Positions 25,456 through 34,664 of a stretch of 64,000 nucleotides of DNA are shown piece after piece (the first letter of the stretch is position 1; the number at the start of each line of letters is the position of its first letter). Below the pieces are notes generated by a model that worked only from the letters and a program-made list of their open reading frames with translations, was not told the origin of the DNA and did not search any database. A program made the position numbers and the translations under genes. The stretch is from JADKAV01 sp963732355 (GTDB taxonomy: Bacteria > Actinomycetota > Actinomycetes > S36-B12 > UBA10799). The stretch is from NCBI GenBank assembly GCA_963732355.1, contig CAVSZD010000011.1:484250-548249 (forward strand). The letters are read 5' to 3'.

Positions 25456-26235
25456 TCAGCTGTACATCACAATCGTCTGCTCGGTGTAGGCCACGGGCCT
25501 GCCCTCACGCACCAGCGTCCCGACCACCGTCGACAACGGACCGCTGCGCCATGACGCCTCGGCGCGCAGCCAGGACCACTGCTGCCCATCGATTTCGTCC
25601 ACGTCGGCGTGGAACGCGATATGCCACCGCACACTGCTCGCCGGTGTCGGGACTTTGACCATGGCCAACTGGGGCGGGGGCCAGGCGTCGGCATGCGTGA
25701 GCAGCGCTGCGACCCCCCGCGCGGGCCCCCGGTTGCGCACGAAACCGCCGGCCACCGCCCGCGCCGAGCCGCTCATAGGCAGGTCTCCCTCGCCGAGCAG
25801 TATCTGCATGTTCTGCAGGAACTCGGGCATGATCCCCTCGAGGAATGGCATCTCAGGGGCGTCGTCGAACTCCTTCTCCAAACCGGGCGCCTCGGGCACC
25901 ACGTCCAGCGGGCCTGCCACCTCGTCCGCATGGATGAACCGGGCCACCGCCACCCGGGTGTCCTGGGAGTACATGCCGACCTCAAGGTGGGTCAGGTGTT
26001 TGCCGTGCCGGGCGCTCTCGACAGCCAACCGGATCGGGCCGGGTCCCACGGGCTCCAAGAAGTAGGTGTCCATGCTGCGGATCCGGCGTTCACAGGCGGC
26101 TTGGGCTCCCCGGGCCAGGAAGGCGGCGACCAACCCTCCGAAGGTGGTTCTGCCCTGCGCCCAGCCGGGCGGCACCTCCGCGGTCCAGCCGTCCGAGTCG
26201 GGTGTGAGTCGCAGTGCCTGCTCCAGATCGCGCAC
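25456..26235 (-). CDS. Acyl-CoA thioesterase-like protein (double hot-dog)
   Basis: A 259-residue protein of TesB-like layout: the first hot-dog half has GWAQGRTTFGGLVAAFLARG and the second has AFHADVDEIDGQQWSWLRAE with a closing AYTEQTIVMY strand. It should hydrolyse acyl-CoA thioesters or related substrates; chain length is not predictable. It converges with the YceI gene with 1 bp between stops, and lies downstream of the large LuxR-type regulator on the same strand. Confidence 0.85.
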   Translation of the reverse strand: MRDLEQALRLTPDSDGWTAEVPPGWAQGRTTFGGLVAAFLARGAQAACERRIRSMDTYFLEPVGPGPIRLAVESARHGKHLTHLEVGMYSQDTRVAVARFIHADEVAGPLDVVPEAPGLEKEFDDAPEMPFLEGIMPEFLQNMQILLGEGDLPMSGSARAVAGGFVRNRGPARGVAALLTHADAWPPPQLAMVKVPTPASSVRWHIAFHADVDEIDGQQWSWLRAEASWRSGPLSTVVGTLVREGRPVAYTEQTIVMYS

Positions 26236-26275
26236 ACCTCAGTCTTTCACTCGTCAGCAGACGACCGTGTAGCCG

Positions 26276-28810
26276 CTACTGCACCAGACCGCGCTCGCGG
26301 GCCCTGGAGATCGCTTCGTCGCGATTGCTCGCCCCGAGTTTGGCGTACAGCCGGCGCAACCTTGTCTTCACCGTGTTGATCGACACCCCAAGGGTCTCTG
26401 CGATCTCGGCGTTCTTCGCCCGCGTCGGCAGCAGAGCAACCAACTGCAGTTCCCCTCGACTCAGATTCGCCGCCCAGCTGCTTTGTGGCGTCTGCGACTT
26501 CCGGGCAGGCCGCACCTGCATCAACCACAGCAGGTTGTCGTCCTGCTCCTCAAGGGCGGTCTCCTGGGCGAATTCGAGCATGCCCGGTATCGACGGGTGC
26601 AACAGCTGAGCGATCCCGTTCTTGTGCGCGATTTGAGCCGCGCGGCGCAGGTGGCCTTGAGCCATCCGACGGCTCGCGCTCCTTTGAACCGCGGCGAGCA
26701 GCAGGTGCTTCTCCGCCTGAATGCGTGCAGCCTTGCCATGCACGCTGTCGAGCGCCCGGCGGGTAATGCCCGGCTGTCGGTCCAACCCCGATCGCGCGGC
26801 GAGCAGCGTCCTCGCGTCCGACGGCGGTAGCTGTTGGATGATCCGTTCGGCGCGCATCCGGTCCCCGGCAGCGAGGTGGGCCATGGCCTGAACCTGGTCC
26901 AGCACGACCATCATTGCCGATCCCGGACATTCGGCGATCGCAATCGAACCCGCCCGCCCCAGGGTCCGGAGGGCCGCTGCGGAGTCACCCATCAGCAAGT
27001 GCGCTCGAGCAATTGTGGACAGTGCCCAGACAACCTCACCCTTGTTGCCGACGGCCTCGGCGGCCTCCACGACAAGGCCCGCCTTCTCGATAGCGCCGGG
27101 CGCATCACCGGACTCCAACTCCACTAGCGCCTGCGCCTGTAGAGGTGCGAACTGAACCACAGCAACCGGGTCCAGCCCGGCCTTGCGCAACCAGGACAGA
27201 GACGCTTCAACGCGGGTGCCAGCCATGCGCACACGGCCGACAACGGCATCCAGCACGGCGCGCAGACCGTTCAGTTGCGCCTCCCGGATCACGTCGTTGG
27301 CGAAAGGCATGTCCTCGATGGAATGCAGAACAGCTGTTGCCGCATCCGGTTGTCCAGACCAGAGGTAACCCCGGATGACCAGCAGAGGTGCCAACTGATT
27401 GGCATCCCGAGTACGGGCATCCACGGGCGCATTCATCGCCAGACGACCGGCCCTGACCATGGTGGCGGGATCCGCGTGGGACCCGGCCAGGTAGGCGCTC
27501 AGCAGGGCGGTCTCCGAATCCCACAAGGCAGCCGACAGGTCCACGTCATCCGGCAAGGACGCGAGATCGGTCAAGCGCTGCCGTTGCGTCAACTCCGCCT
27601 TGAGCGCGGCCAGAGTGGAGTCCGCCCCCCTGACGTCGCCGGTCAGCACCTGCCCCCAGCCGACCCTCAGCGAACTCACGACCAGGTTGTCCACCGTCGA
27701 CGGGATACGTCCGTACCAGTCGAGGACCTGGTCGGCCCGGCCCTCGCTGAGGAGTGCGGACTCATGGGCGGTCAGCAACTCGCCGGCGTCGCGGGGACGT
27801 CCCGCGGCGATCAGATGGTGCATGGCGGCGTCGATGTCGACCTTCTCAATGAACCAGTCGGCTGCCAGGGAATGCTGGCGGACACTGCTGGCTGCAAGTC
27901 GCATCTGAAGGAACGTGGTCAGCAACCCGTGCCGGCGCCACCATCGACCGGTATGGCCTGTCGGCGCACTGACGGCCAGCAGGTAGGCGTGATCGGCGTC
28001 GAGGTCCAGCAACTTGTGCGCCGCTTCCGGGTCCTGCGTGACGGCTTCGACAAGGCCACCGCAGAGCAGGTCGAGCCCCGCGGTTGCCTCCAGCAGAGTC
28101 CGGTACTGGGGATCCAGTGAGGCGAACCAGTCCCCGAAGAGCACCGAGGCCCCCGCCTCGAGCAGCCAACGAGCACCGCCCGCTCCACGGGCATGACGAG
28201 CGCCCGCCACAAGAGCGCTGGCCCACCCCTCCGAGGCCTGGACGATCATCGATGTCTGCTCGATCTCGAGCCCGGGCTCCATGCCCAGGAGGAGCTCGAC
28301 CGCTTCGTCGTCTTCGAACGCGAGGTCGGCCTCCTCGATCCGCTGAGCTCGCGGCATCCCGGCCAACCGGCGGTGGGCGCTGACCGCCAGGCGGGCAGAC
28401 GCTGGCAATCTGCTCGAGAGCAGGGTCACCACCTCGCTGAGCCGAGGATGCTTGGCGGGGCACAACCCGTCCACCACCAACCAGATGCGTGCCTCGTCGG
28501 CGATCGCGTCGAGCAGTGCGTCGACGTCGAAGCCGGTACCCATCGCACCCACCCCTGCCGCCAGCAGCTCGCAGGCCTGCTCGTCGTTCATCGTCGCGTC
28601 CAGACTCAACCACGCGACACGGTCGGCGCTGCGGTTCGCAGCCTGCGCAAGAAGCGTTGTGGCGCCGTATCCGGGGGCGGCGACGATCAGGCATGAACCC
28701 CCGGGCGGCGTGGCGAGCAAGTGGTCGACCAGTCGGGGTCTGGCTACGACATCAGGCGGCAGAGGCGGTGCTGACAGTCGAAACGACCTGTCGTCGCGCA
28801 CACGTGTCAC
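26276..28810 (-). CDS. Large LuxR-family (MalT/LAL-like) transcriptional regulator
   Basis: About 844 residues from GTG 28810 (frame open to 28966). The order is a STAND-type nucleotide-binding module near the N-terminus, a long helical region with TPR-like repeats, and a C-terminal LuxR helix-turn-helix (AEIAETLGVSINTVKTRLRR then LYAKLGASNRDEAI). The P-loop reads APGYGATTLL, where MalT-like proteins have GYGKTT, so the phosphate-binding lysine is replaced by alanine and ATP binding may be weak or lost. It is divergent from the P-type ATPase operon and is a candidate regulator of it. Confidence 0.85.
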   Translation of the reverse strand: MTRVRDDRSFRLSAPPLPPDVVARPRLVDHLLATPPGGSCLIVAAPGYGATTLLAQAANRSADRVAWLSLDATMNDEQACELLAAGVGAMGTGFDVDALLDAIADEARIWLVVDGLCPAKHPRLSEVVTLLSSRLPASARLAVSAHRRLAGMPRAQRIEEADLAFEDDEAVELLLGMEPGLEIEQTSMIVQASEGWASALVAGARHARGAGGARWLLEAGASVLFGDWFASLDPQYRTLLEATAGLDLLCGGLVEAVTQDPEAAHKLLDLDADHAYLLAVSAPTGHTGRWWRRHGLLTTFLQMRLAASSVRQHSLAADWFIEKVDIDAAMHHLIAAGRPRDAGELLTAHESALLSEGRADQVLDWYGRIPSTVDNLVVSSLRVGWGQVLTGDVRGADSTLAALKAELTQRQRLTDLASLPDDVDLSAALWDSETALLSAYLAGSHADPATMVRAGRLAMNAPVDARTRDANQLAPLLVIRGYLWSGQPDAATAVLHSIEDMPFANDVIREAQLNGLRAVLDAVVGRVRMAGTRVEASLSWLRKAGLDPVAVVQFAPLQAQALVELESGDAPGAIEKAGLVVEAAEAVGNKGEVVWALSTIARAHLLMGDSAAALRTLGRAGSIAIAECPGSAMMVVLDQVQAMAHLAAGDRMRAERIIQQLPPSDARTLLAARSGLDRQPGITRRALDSVHGKAARIQAEKHLLLAAVQRSASRRMAQGHLRRAAQIAHKNGIAQLLHPSIPGMLEFAQETALEEQDDNLLWLMQVRPARKSQTPQSSWAANLSRGELQLVALLPTRAKNAEIAETLGVSINTVKTRLRRLYAKLGASNRDEAISRARERGLVQ

Positions 28811-28991
28811 CCCGATAGGGTAACCACCCCGCCTTGACGTGGTCGCCCCATGCGGGTGAAACAGGTTCCCAAACAACCAGTCGGGCCCCACAGGTCGGAA
28901 TTGGGGCACTACGAGTTGGCCGAAATGGGGGGACGCTGGAAGTGGCCCGCCGCCCAGTCGAACCACGTCTTAGTCACGCTAAGGAGTCATT

Positions 28992-31691
28992 GTGTCCACC
29001 ACCGCCACCGTCGCAGCCTTATACGCGCAGGAGGTGACGGACGTCGCGCACGAATTGCGTTCAGATCCAGTCGACGGCCTGACCAGCGCCCAGGTCGCCG
29101 AGGCGACCAAGATCTACGGGCCCAACACACTGGCCAAGGAGAAGGCACCCTCGCTCTGGCAAGTGGCCCTGTCCCAGTTCCGTGACCCGATGACCTTGAT
29201 GCTGGTCGCCGTCGCGGCCGTGTCGTTCGTGATCGCCCAGCCTTCGACGGCCTGGGTCGTCATCGCCCTGATCGCGTTGAACGTCGTACTCGGCACCAAC
29301 CAGGAGATGAAGGCGCAGGCCTCCGTGGCCGCCTTGGCGCAGCTGCAGGTCCCGCAGGCGAAGGTCGTGCGCGATGGCACAACCCAGCAGGTGGAAGCGG
29401 CCAGCCTTGTGCCTGGCGACGTCGTGCTGGTCGAGGCTGGCGACATCCTCGCCGCAGACGGCCGGATCATCAGCAGCGCATCACTTGAGACCCAGGAAGC
29501 GGCCCTGACCGGGGAGAGTGTGCCGGTCATGAAGGGCGCGCACCCGGTTGAGGGTGACGATGTACCGCTTGGCGACCAGTCCTCGATGCTCTTCCAGAAC
29601 ACCTCCGTCACGCGCGGTTCGGCCCGGATGGTCGTAACAGCCACTGGGATGAACACCGAAGTCGGCCGGATCGCCGACATGCTCAGCAACGTCAACCGCA
29701 CGCGTTCGCCGCTGCAGATGCAGCTGGACGACCTCACCAAGAAGATCGCGCTGGTTGCCTGGGGGGCCTTGGCGATCATCCTCGCAGTGGGCCTGTTTCG
29801 CGGTCTACCGTTCGCCGACCTGATGCTGCTGGGGATCTCGATGGCGATCTCTGCGATCCCGACCGGACTGCCCACATTCGTGCAGTCGATGCTCGCGGTG
29901 GGCGCCAAGGAGCTCGCCGGCGCCAAGGCCATTGTGCGCTCCCTGACCGATGTCGAGACCCTCGGATCCACCAGCCAGATCAACACCGACAAGACCGGCA
30001 CGCTGACCCTGAACCAGATGACCGCCCGTGCGGTCTTCACCCAGAACCAGTGGTTCACCGTCAGCGGTGAGGGGTACTCGACCACCGGGCAGACCCGTGG
30101 CGTGGCCGGGACCGACCCGGTCGACATGACCACAGTCGCCTACGTCAGCGCACTGGCCAGCGACGCGACGGTTAACGGCGCAGAGGTCGTCGGCGACCCG
30201 ACCGAACTGGCCGTCGTGGTGCTCGCCGAGAAACTCGGTGTCTCGGTGACCGAGACCCGCCGCGCCTACCCCCGGTTGGCAACAGTCCCGTTCGACTCCG
30301 ACTACAAGTTCATGGCCACCTTCCACCGTTTGCCCCTGGCGGGTTCGAGCAGGATCGTCGGGTTGGTCAAGGGCGGTCCGGACGTCGTCTTGAACCGGAC
30401 CACTCGGGTGCTGATGGCCGATGGCCACACCGAGGACATCGCCGGTCACCGCGACGAGATCGACGCCGCCAACGACGAATTGGCAAGCCGGGGGCTGCGG
30501 GTACTCGCGTTGGCTTTGCGGGTTGTGCCTGATGAGCAGGAAGGCGCCCTGATCGACGACCCGATCTCCTTCGTCGAGGAGTTGGTGTTCGTAGCGCTGG
30601 TCGGGATCATCGACCCGCTTCGCCCCGAGGCGATCGACGCGGTCAAGGTGGCCCGTGGGGCCGGCATCGATGTGCGGATGATCACCGGTGACCACCTGAT
30701 CACCGCCGAAGCGATCGGAGCCCAGTTGGGATTGGGGGCGGGAGGACTGACCGGCACCCAGTTCGCCGCTGCCAGCGACGAGCAGATCAAGGCCGAACTG
30801 GACGAACTGCATGTCTTCGGCCGCGTCTCGCCGCAGGACAAACTCCGGCTGGTCCAGTTGATGCAGTCGCAGGGCATGGTGGTAGCCATGACCGGCGACG
30901 CGGTCAACGACGCGGCCGCTCTGAAACAGGCCGACATCGGAGTGGCCATGGGGTCGGGCAGCGAGGTCACGAAGCAGGCCGCTCGAATGGTGCTCACCGA
31001 CGACAACTTCGCGACCCTGGTCCACGCGATCTCGCTCGGTCGCAGCATCTTCTCGCGGATCACCGCCTACATCGGCTACCAGATGACCCAGCTCTTCGGA
31101 CTGGTGTCCATGTTCTTGATCGCCACTGCGTTCAACATCAATGACGGCGTGGCGATGCTTCCCCTGCAGGTGCTGTTCCTCAACTTCGTCATCGCGGTCA
31201 TCCCCGTGATCATCATCAGTCTGGATCCGCCAGATCCGGCTGTCATGCAACGGCCTCCGCGCGACCCGAAGGCCCGGATCATGGACAAGGTGACCGGCCC
31301 GCGATGGATCATCCTGGGCCTGCTACTGGGCGTTCTGTCCATCGGTGCGGTCGCGTTCGGTCCCGGGGATCCGAGCATCTCAGGTGCATCGACCCCGGTC
31401 ACCATGGGATTTCTCGTCATGGGTCTGGGTACTGCTTTTGCCGGCTTCACGATGCACCGGACGCCGGGGGCGTCCTTCGCGGCACCCTTCCTGCGGCCAT
31501 TGGCGCTTACCCTGCTAGCGGTGCTGATCATGCTGCTGAGTACGGAACTCGGCTTCCTGCAGGCGTGGTTGGACACCGTGGCGCTGACCGGCGGCCAGTG
31601 GTTGGTGTGCTTGGGGTTGGCCCTAGGGTTCGCGGTCATCGTGGAACTCGACAAGATCTGGCAACGACGAGCTGAAAGGAACAACAAGTGA
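28992..31691 (+). CDS. P-type cation ATPase with PTGLP in place of PEGLP
   Basis: An 899-residue P2-type ATPase. Motifs: N-terminal cation ATPase domain (DGLTSAQVAEATKIYGPN), LTGESVPV (about 173), DKTGTLTLNQM (about 332) and TGDAVNDAAALKQAD (about 635). Ten helices are likely. In the ion-binding fourth helix the sequence is AIPTGLPTFVQ, so the acidic residue of the PEGLP motif is absent; this argues against a standard Ca2+ site. GTG start with AAGGAG upstream. Its stop overlaps the DUF2252 start (GTGA), forming an operon with DUF2252 and a FUSC protein. Transported ion unknown. Confidence 0.9.
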   Translation: MSTTATVAALYAQEVTDVAHELRSDPVDGLTSAQVAEATKIYGPNTLAKEKAPSLWQVALSQFRDPMTLMLVAVAAVSFVIAQPSTAWVVIALIALNVVLGTNQEMKAQASVAALAQLQVPQAKVVRDGTTQQVEAASLVPGDVVLVEAGDILAADGRIISSASLETQEAALTGESVPVMKGAHPVEGDDVPLGDQSSMLFQNTSVTRGSARMVVTATGMNTEVGRIADMLSNVNRTRSPLQMQLDDLTKKIALVAWGALAIILAVGLFRGLPFADLMLLGISMAISAIPTGLPTFVQSMLAVGAKELAGAKAIVRSLTDVETLGSTSQINTDKTGTLTLNQMTARAVFTQNQWFTVSGEGYSTTGQTRGVAGTDPVDMTTVAYVSALASDATVNGAEVVGDPTELAVVVLAEKLGVSVTETRRAYPRLATVPFDSDYKFMATFHRLPLAGSSRIVGLVKGGPDVVLNRTTRVLMADGHTEDIAGHRDEIDAANDELASRGLRVLALALRVVPDEQEGALIDDPISFVEELVFVALVGIIDPLRPEAIDAVKVARGAGIDVRMITGDHLITAEAIGAQLGLGAGGLTGTQFAAASDEQIKAELDELHVFGRVSPQDKLRLVQLMQSQGMVVAMTGDAVNDAAALKQADIGVAMGSGSEVTKQAARMVLTDDNFATLVHAISLGRSIFSRITAYIGYQMTQLFGLVSMFLIATAFNINDGVAMLPLQVLFLNFVIAVIPVIIISLDPPDPAVMQRPPRDPKARIMDKVTGPRWIILGLLLGVLSIGAVAFGPGDPSISGASTPVTMGFLVMGLGTAFAGFTMHRTPGASFAAPFLRPLALTLLAVLIMLLSTELGFLQAWLDTVALTGGQWLVCLGLALGFAVIVELDKIWQRRAERNNK

Positions 31692-33064
31692 GCGAATCTC
31701 CCACCCCGACCACAGCGCCGGAGGTGCTGGCCTTCTTCAACAACCCGCGTCCGAGCCGGGATGAGCGCAGGACCCTCGGCGAGCAAGTTCGCAGGGAACG
31801 TCCGCTGGAGGCTCTCGCACAGACGCCCAGTCTGGAGAACCGATCGGACCCGATTGCGCTGCTGGCCTCCCAGGAGGCATCCCGGCTACCGGGCCTCATC
31901 ACGCTGCGGCATGAGCGGATGACCACCGATGCCTTCGCGTTCCTGCGCGGCGCTGCCTTGATCATGGCCGATGACCTGCACCGGACCCCGCAGTCGGGCA
32001 TCAACGTGCAGCTGTGCGGCGATGCCCATGTGGCCAACTTCGGAATGTTCGCCTCCCCGGAGCGCGATCTCGTCTTCGACCTCAACGACTTCGATGAGAC
32101 CAACCCGGGCCCCTTCGAGTGGGATGTCAAGCGCCTGGCAGCCAGCCTCGTGGTGGCAGGTCAGGCCAACGATCACAAGGACAAGCAGATCCGCAAGGCC
32201 ACGCTGGCGGGGGTGCGGGCCTACCGCCAGACGATGCAGAAGTTGTCGCAGATGAAGACGCTGGACGTGTGGTTCGCCACGGTGGACTTCAGTGACCTGC
32301 TGGCCGCGGTGAAGGACTCCGCTCTGGGCAAGACGGCCAAGAAGGCGGGCGAAAAGGCCTCCAAGCGCAGCGGCGACAGCGCCGTGGCCAAACTCACCGA
32401 AGTGGTCGACGGGCAGCGCCGGTTCCTGGCCGACCCACCGTTGCTGGTGCCCGTTCCGCAAGACGACCGGGATCGGGTCAACAACGAGATGGCCGAGATC
32501 TACGCCCAGTACCTGGCAACGCTGCCTCCGGACCGGATCGCACTACTGACCCGTTTCTCATTCCTCGACATCGCCCACAAGGTCGTCGGAGTGGGCAGCG
32601 TCGGCACCCGTGCGATCGTGCTGCTCATGCAGTCCGGTGACGAGGAGCCGCTGATCCTGCAGATCAAGCAGGCCCAACAGTCAGTGCTCGAGCCCTACAC
32701 GTCTGCCAGCCAGTTCCAGAACGCCGGCAAGCGGGTTGTCGTGGGACAGCGGGTGATGCAGGCCACGGGGGACCCGTTCCTAGGATGGTGCAACGCCGGC
32801 GACCTGGACTTTTACGTCCGGCAGTTGCGCGACATGAAGGGCTCGATTGAGACCGTGGGGATGTCCCCAGACGCCCTTAACGTTTACGCGCGGATCTGCG
32901 GCTCGGTGCTGGCGCGGGCGCACGCCCGCAGCGGCAAAGCCTCCCTGATCGCCGGCTACATGGGCGACGAGGAGACGTTCGAGGAGGCGGTCACCGACTT
33001 CGCCGTGCGCTACTCGAGCCTCAACACACACGACTTCGCGGCGCTCAAGGCCACAATCCCCTGA
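31688..33064 (+). CDS. DUF2252 family protein
   Basis: A 458-residue cytosolic protein. INVQLCGDAHVANFGMF (about 105-120) and FDLNDFDETNPGPFEWDVKR (about 128-147) are the family core. They resemble the GDxHxxN and DxD-type motifs of aminoglycoside phosphotransferase-like kinases, so a phosphotransferase role is possible but unproven. It is locked between the P-type ATPase (4-bp overlap) and a FUSC membrane protein (1-bp overlap), which implies a shared task. The internal Lys/Ala-rich segment at about 215-235 (KTAKKAGEKASKRSGDS) is probably a surface loop. Confidence 0.88.
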   Translation: MSESPTPTTAPEVLAFFNNPRPSRDERRTLGEQVRRERPLEALAQTPSLENRSDPIALLASQEASRLPGLITLRHERMTTDAFAFLRGAALIMADDLHRTPQSGINVQLCGDAHVANFGMFASPERDLVFDLNDFDETNPGPFEWDVKRLAASLVVAGQANDHKDKQIRKATLAGVRAYRQTMQKLSQMKTLDVWFATVDFSDLLAAVKDSALGKTAKKAGEKASKRSGDSAVAKLTEVVDGQRRFLADPPLLVPVPQDDRDRVNNEMAEIYAQYLATLPPDRIALLTRFSFLDIAHKVVGVGSVGTRAIVLLMQSGDEEPLILQIKQAQQSVLEPYTSASQFQNAGKRVVVGQRVMQATGDPFLGWCNAGDLDFYVRQLRDMKGSIETVGMSPDALNVYARICGSVLARAHARSGKASLIAGYMGDEETFEEAVTDFAVRYSSLNTHDFAALKATIP

Positions 33065-34035
33065 TGTCGATGTTCACCAAACCTGCCGAGGGGACGATCA
33101 AGTTCGCCCTCATCCTGCTGGTGGCGATCATGATCCCGGCATCGATCGCCACCAGCATCGGCGGGAATACAGCCGGCATGGCCTTCGGGATCGCGGCTGG
33201 CTTCACGATGGCCGTTACCCCCTTCGCGACCAATGCCCAGGGGATCGGCTCGGCCTTCCTGGCTGCCGCACTGGGCGCAATGGCCACTGCCGCCGACGAC
33301 AGCCCCCTGCTCATCGCCGGACTCATGCTGTTGTCCGCCTTGCTGCTCGCCGTGACCAACCAGCATTCTGCGGGACTGATGACCCTGGCCCCGGCGATCG
33401 TGATCATCTTCGGACCCACCTCATTGGTCATCACCTGGCAGGAAACCTTCGTGTACCTGCTGCTCGGCGGGTTGTTCGGGTGGCTGCTCACACGACTGTT
33501 CAAGTTCGAGGCTGAGCCGATCCCTGTGCCGACGGGGGTGGCTTGGCGGCACGCGGTGGTGCTGGGGGTGATGAGCGCGATCACGATCTACTGGGCCTTG
33601 GCCAACAACATCAACCACGGTTACTGGGTCACGGTCACGCTGGTGGTGGCGTTGCGGCCGCTGCCTGATCAGCGATCCACCACGTTGCGCGACCGGTTGT
33701 TGGGGACGTTGTTCGGCGCGGTGCTGGCGTTCGCCGTCATCGTCGCGCTGCCCACCTGGGGAGCGCTGCTGGTCGCGGCCGCGTGCCTGCCGCTGTTGGC
33801 CGCCTACTCGATGAGCGGCAACTACTTCTTGCAGACGCTGTTCCTGACCCCGATGCTGCTGATCTTCACCACTATTGGCGACGAGGCCGAGGGGATCTCT
33901 GCCACCGCCGAACGGGTGCTCTTCACAATCGTCGGCGTTGCGGTCGGCTTCCTCGCGGCGTGGGCTCTGCAGCGCTGGGACCGAGCCGCCGGGGATGTGC
34001 CCGAGGTGGTTGCCAGTAGCGACTCCCCCGGTTGA
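33064..34035 (+). CDS. FUSC family membrane protein, short form
   Basis: A 323-residue protein with eight to ten hydrophobic helices. The second half, INHGYWVTVTLVVALRPLPD followed by TLRDRLLGTLFGAVLAFAV, is the FUSC signature. Unlike the 743-residue FUSC at 410, it lacks the long soluble domains. The ATG shares a base with the DUF2252 stop (TGATG), so it is the third gene of the ATPase operon. FUSC proteins export organic anions or aromatic acids; the partner ion or substrate here is unknown. Confidence 0.82.
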   Translation: MSMFTKPAEGTIKFALILLVAIMIPASIATSIGGNTAGMAFGIAAGFTMAVTPFATNAQGIGSAFLAAALGAMATAADDSPLLIAGLMLLSALLLAVTNQHSAGLMTLAPAIVIIFGPTSLVITWQETFVYLLLGGLFGWLLTRLFKFEAEPIPVPTGVAWRHAVVLGVMSAITIYWALANNINHGYWVTVTLVVALRPLPDQRSTTLRDRLLGTLFGAVLAFAVIVALPTWGALLVAAACLPLLAAYSMSGNYFLQTLFLTPMLLIFTTIGDEAEGISATAERVLFTIVGVAVGFLAAWALQRWDRAAGDVPEVVASSDSPG

Positions 34036-34043
34036 ACCGCCGG

Positions 34044-34168
34044 CGTTCAACCATGCCCGCGCCGCGCGCGTTCAACCATGCCCGCACCGCCGGCGTTCAA
34101 CCATGCCCGCACCGCGCGCGTTCAACCATGCCCGCACCGCCCGCGTTCAACCATGCCCGCACCGCCCG
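34044..34168. repeat. 25-bp tandem repeat, five copies
   Basis: CGTTCAACCATGCCCGCACCG starts at 34044, 34069, 34094, 34119 and 34144, exactly 25 bp apart, with small changes only in the last four bases. The next unit position is taken by the start of palindrome copy C. Confidence 0.95.
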
Positions 34169-34169
34169 C

Positions 34170-34241
34170 GTTAGAGGTTGTGCTGTTGGTTAGCGAAAAC
34201 ACGCGTGGATTCGCTAACCAACAGCACAACCTCTAACCAAC
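34170..34241. repeat. Dispersed ~70-bp palindrome, copy C
   Basis: GTTAGAGGTTGTGCTGTTGG and CCAACAGCACAACCTCTAAC are perfect arms, with GCGAA/TTCGC continuing inwards and a loop of AACACGCGTGGA-type sequence. It lies directly after the 25-bp tandem repeats. Confidence 0.94.
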
Positions 34242-34338
34242 GGCGGCGGCGGACGGCGGCGGGGCGGCGGCGCGGCTGCGGCGGCGGCGGCGTGCGGCAC
34301 GGCGGCCAAGCCCCCGGCCCCCGCCAGCCCCCGCCCGC
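34242..34338. other. GGC-rich low-complexity tract upstream of csoR
   Basis: Runs of CGG/CGGCGG triplets and C-rich sequence with almost no A or T. It has no recognisable gene. It may place a rigid GC-rich block between the repeats and the csoR promoter. Confidence 0.6.
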
Positions 34339-34341
34339 GGA

Positions 34342-34358
34342 ATACCCCGTGTGAGTAT
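34342..34358. promoter_or_regulatory. Candidate CsoR operator (ATACCC-N5-GAGTAT)
   Basis: ATACCC and GAGTAT form an imperfect inverted repeat with a five-base spacer, 28 bp before the csoR ATG. AT-flanked C/G tracts of this type are the usual CsoR binding sites, and csoR genes are normally autoregulated. The same layout occurs at 36412-36428. Confidence 0.5.
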
Positions 34359-34385
34359 CCTGTTCTGCACGGTGAGGAGGCCCGT

Positions 34386-34664
34386 ATGCAGACCGACGAA
34401 CAGACCAAGAAGGCCCAGATCCATCGGCTGCGCCGAATCGAGGGTCAAGTGCGCGGGTTGCAGAGGCTGATCGAGGACGACAACGACTGCGTGGACGTTC
34501 TCACGCAGGTGTCGGCCACCACTCGCGCCCTGGAGTCCTTCGCCATCCAGCTCGTCGAGCAGCACCTGCAGACGTGCGTGCGCGAGGCGAGCCAGGACGG
34601 CGTGGACCCAGAGGCGAAGGTCATGGAAATTTCGGCAGCGATTGCGAGGTTGGTCCGCTCATGA
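34386..34664 (+). CDS. csoR: CsoR/RcnR family copper-sensing repressor
   Basis: A 92-residue all-helical repressor. The W-x-y-z copper ligands are clear: Cys35 (NDCVDVL), His60 and Cys64 (EQHLQTC), which is the Cys-His-Cys set of CsoR rather than the nickel-type set. It has a TGAGGAGG ribosome binding site. The stop overlaps the copZ start (ATGA). It probably represses its own operon and is released by Cu(I). No copper ATPase gene adjoins it. Confidence 0.9.
   Translation: MQTDEQTKKAQIHRLRRIEGQVRGLQRLIEDDNDCVDVLTQVSATTRALESFAIQLVEQHLQTCVREASQDGVDPEAKVMEISAAIARLVRS

Noticed and set aside
29805..31250. 481-residue minus-strand open frame
   Set aside because: Fully antisense to the P-type ATPase, with His/Asp/Gln-rich composition typical of GC-rich shadow frames.
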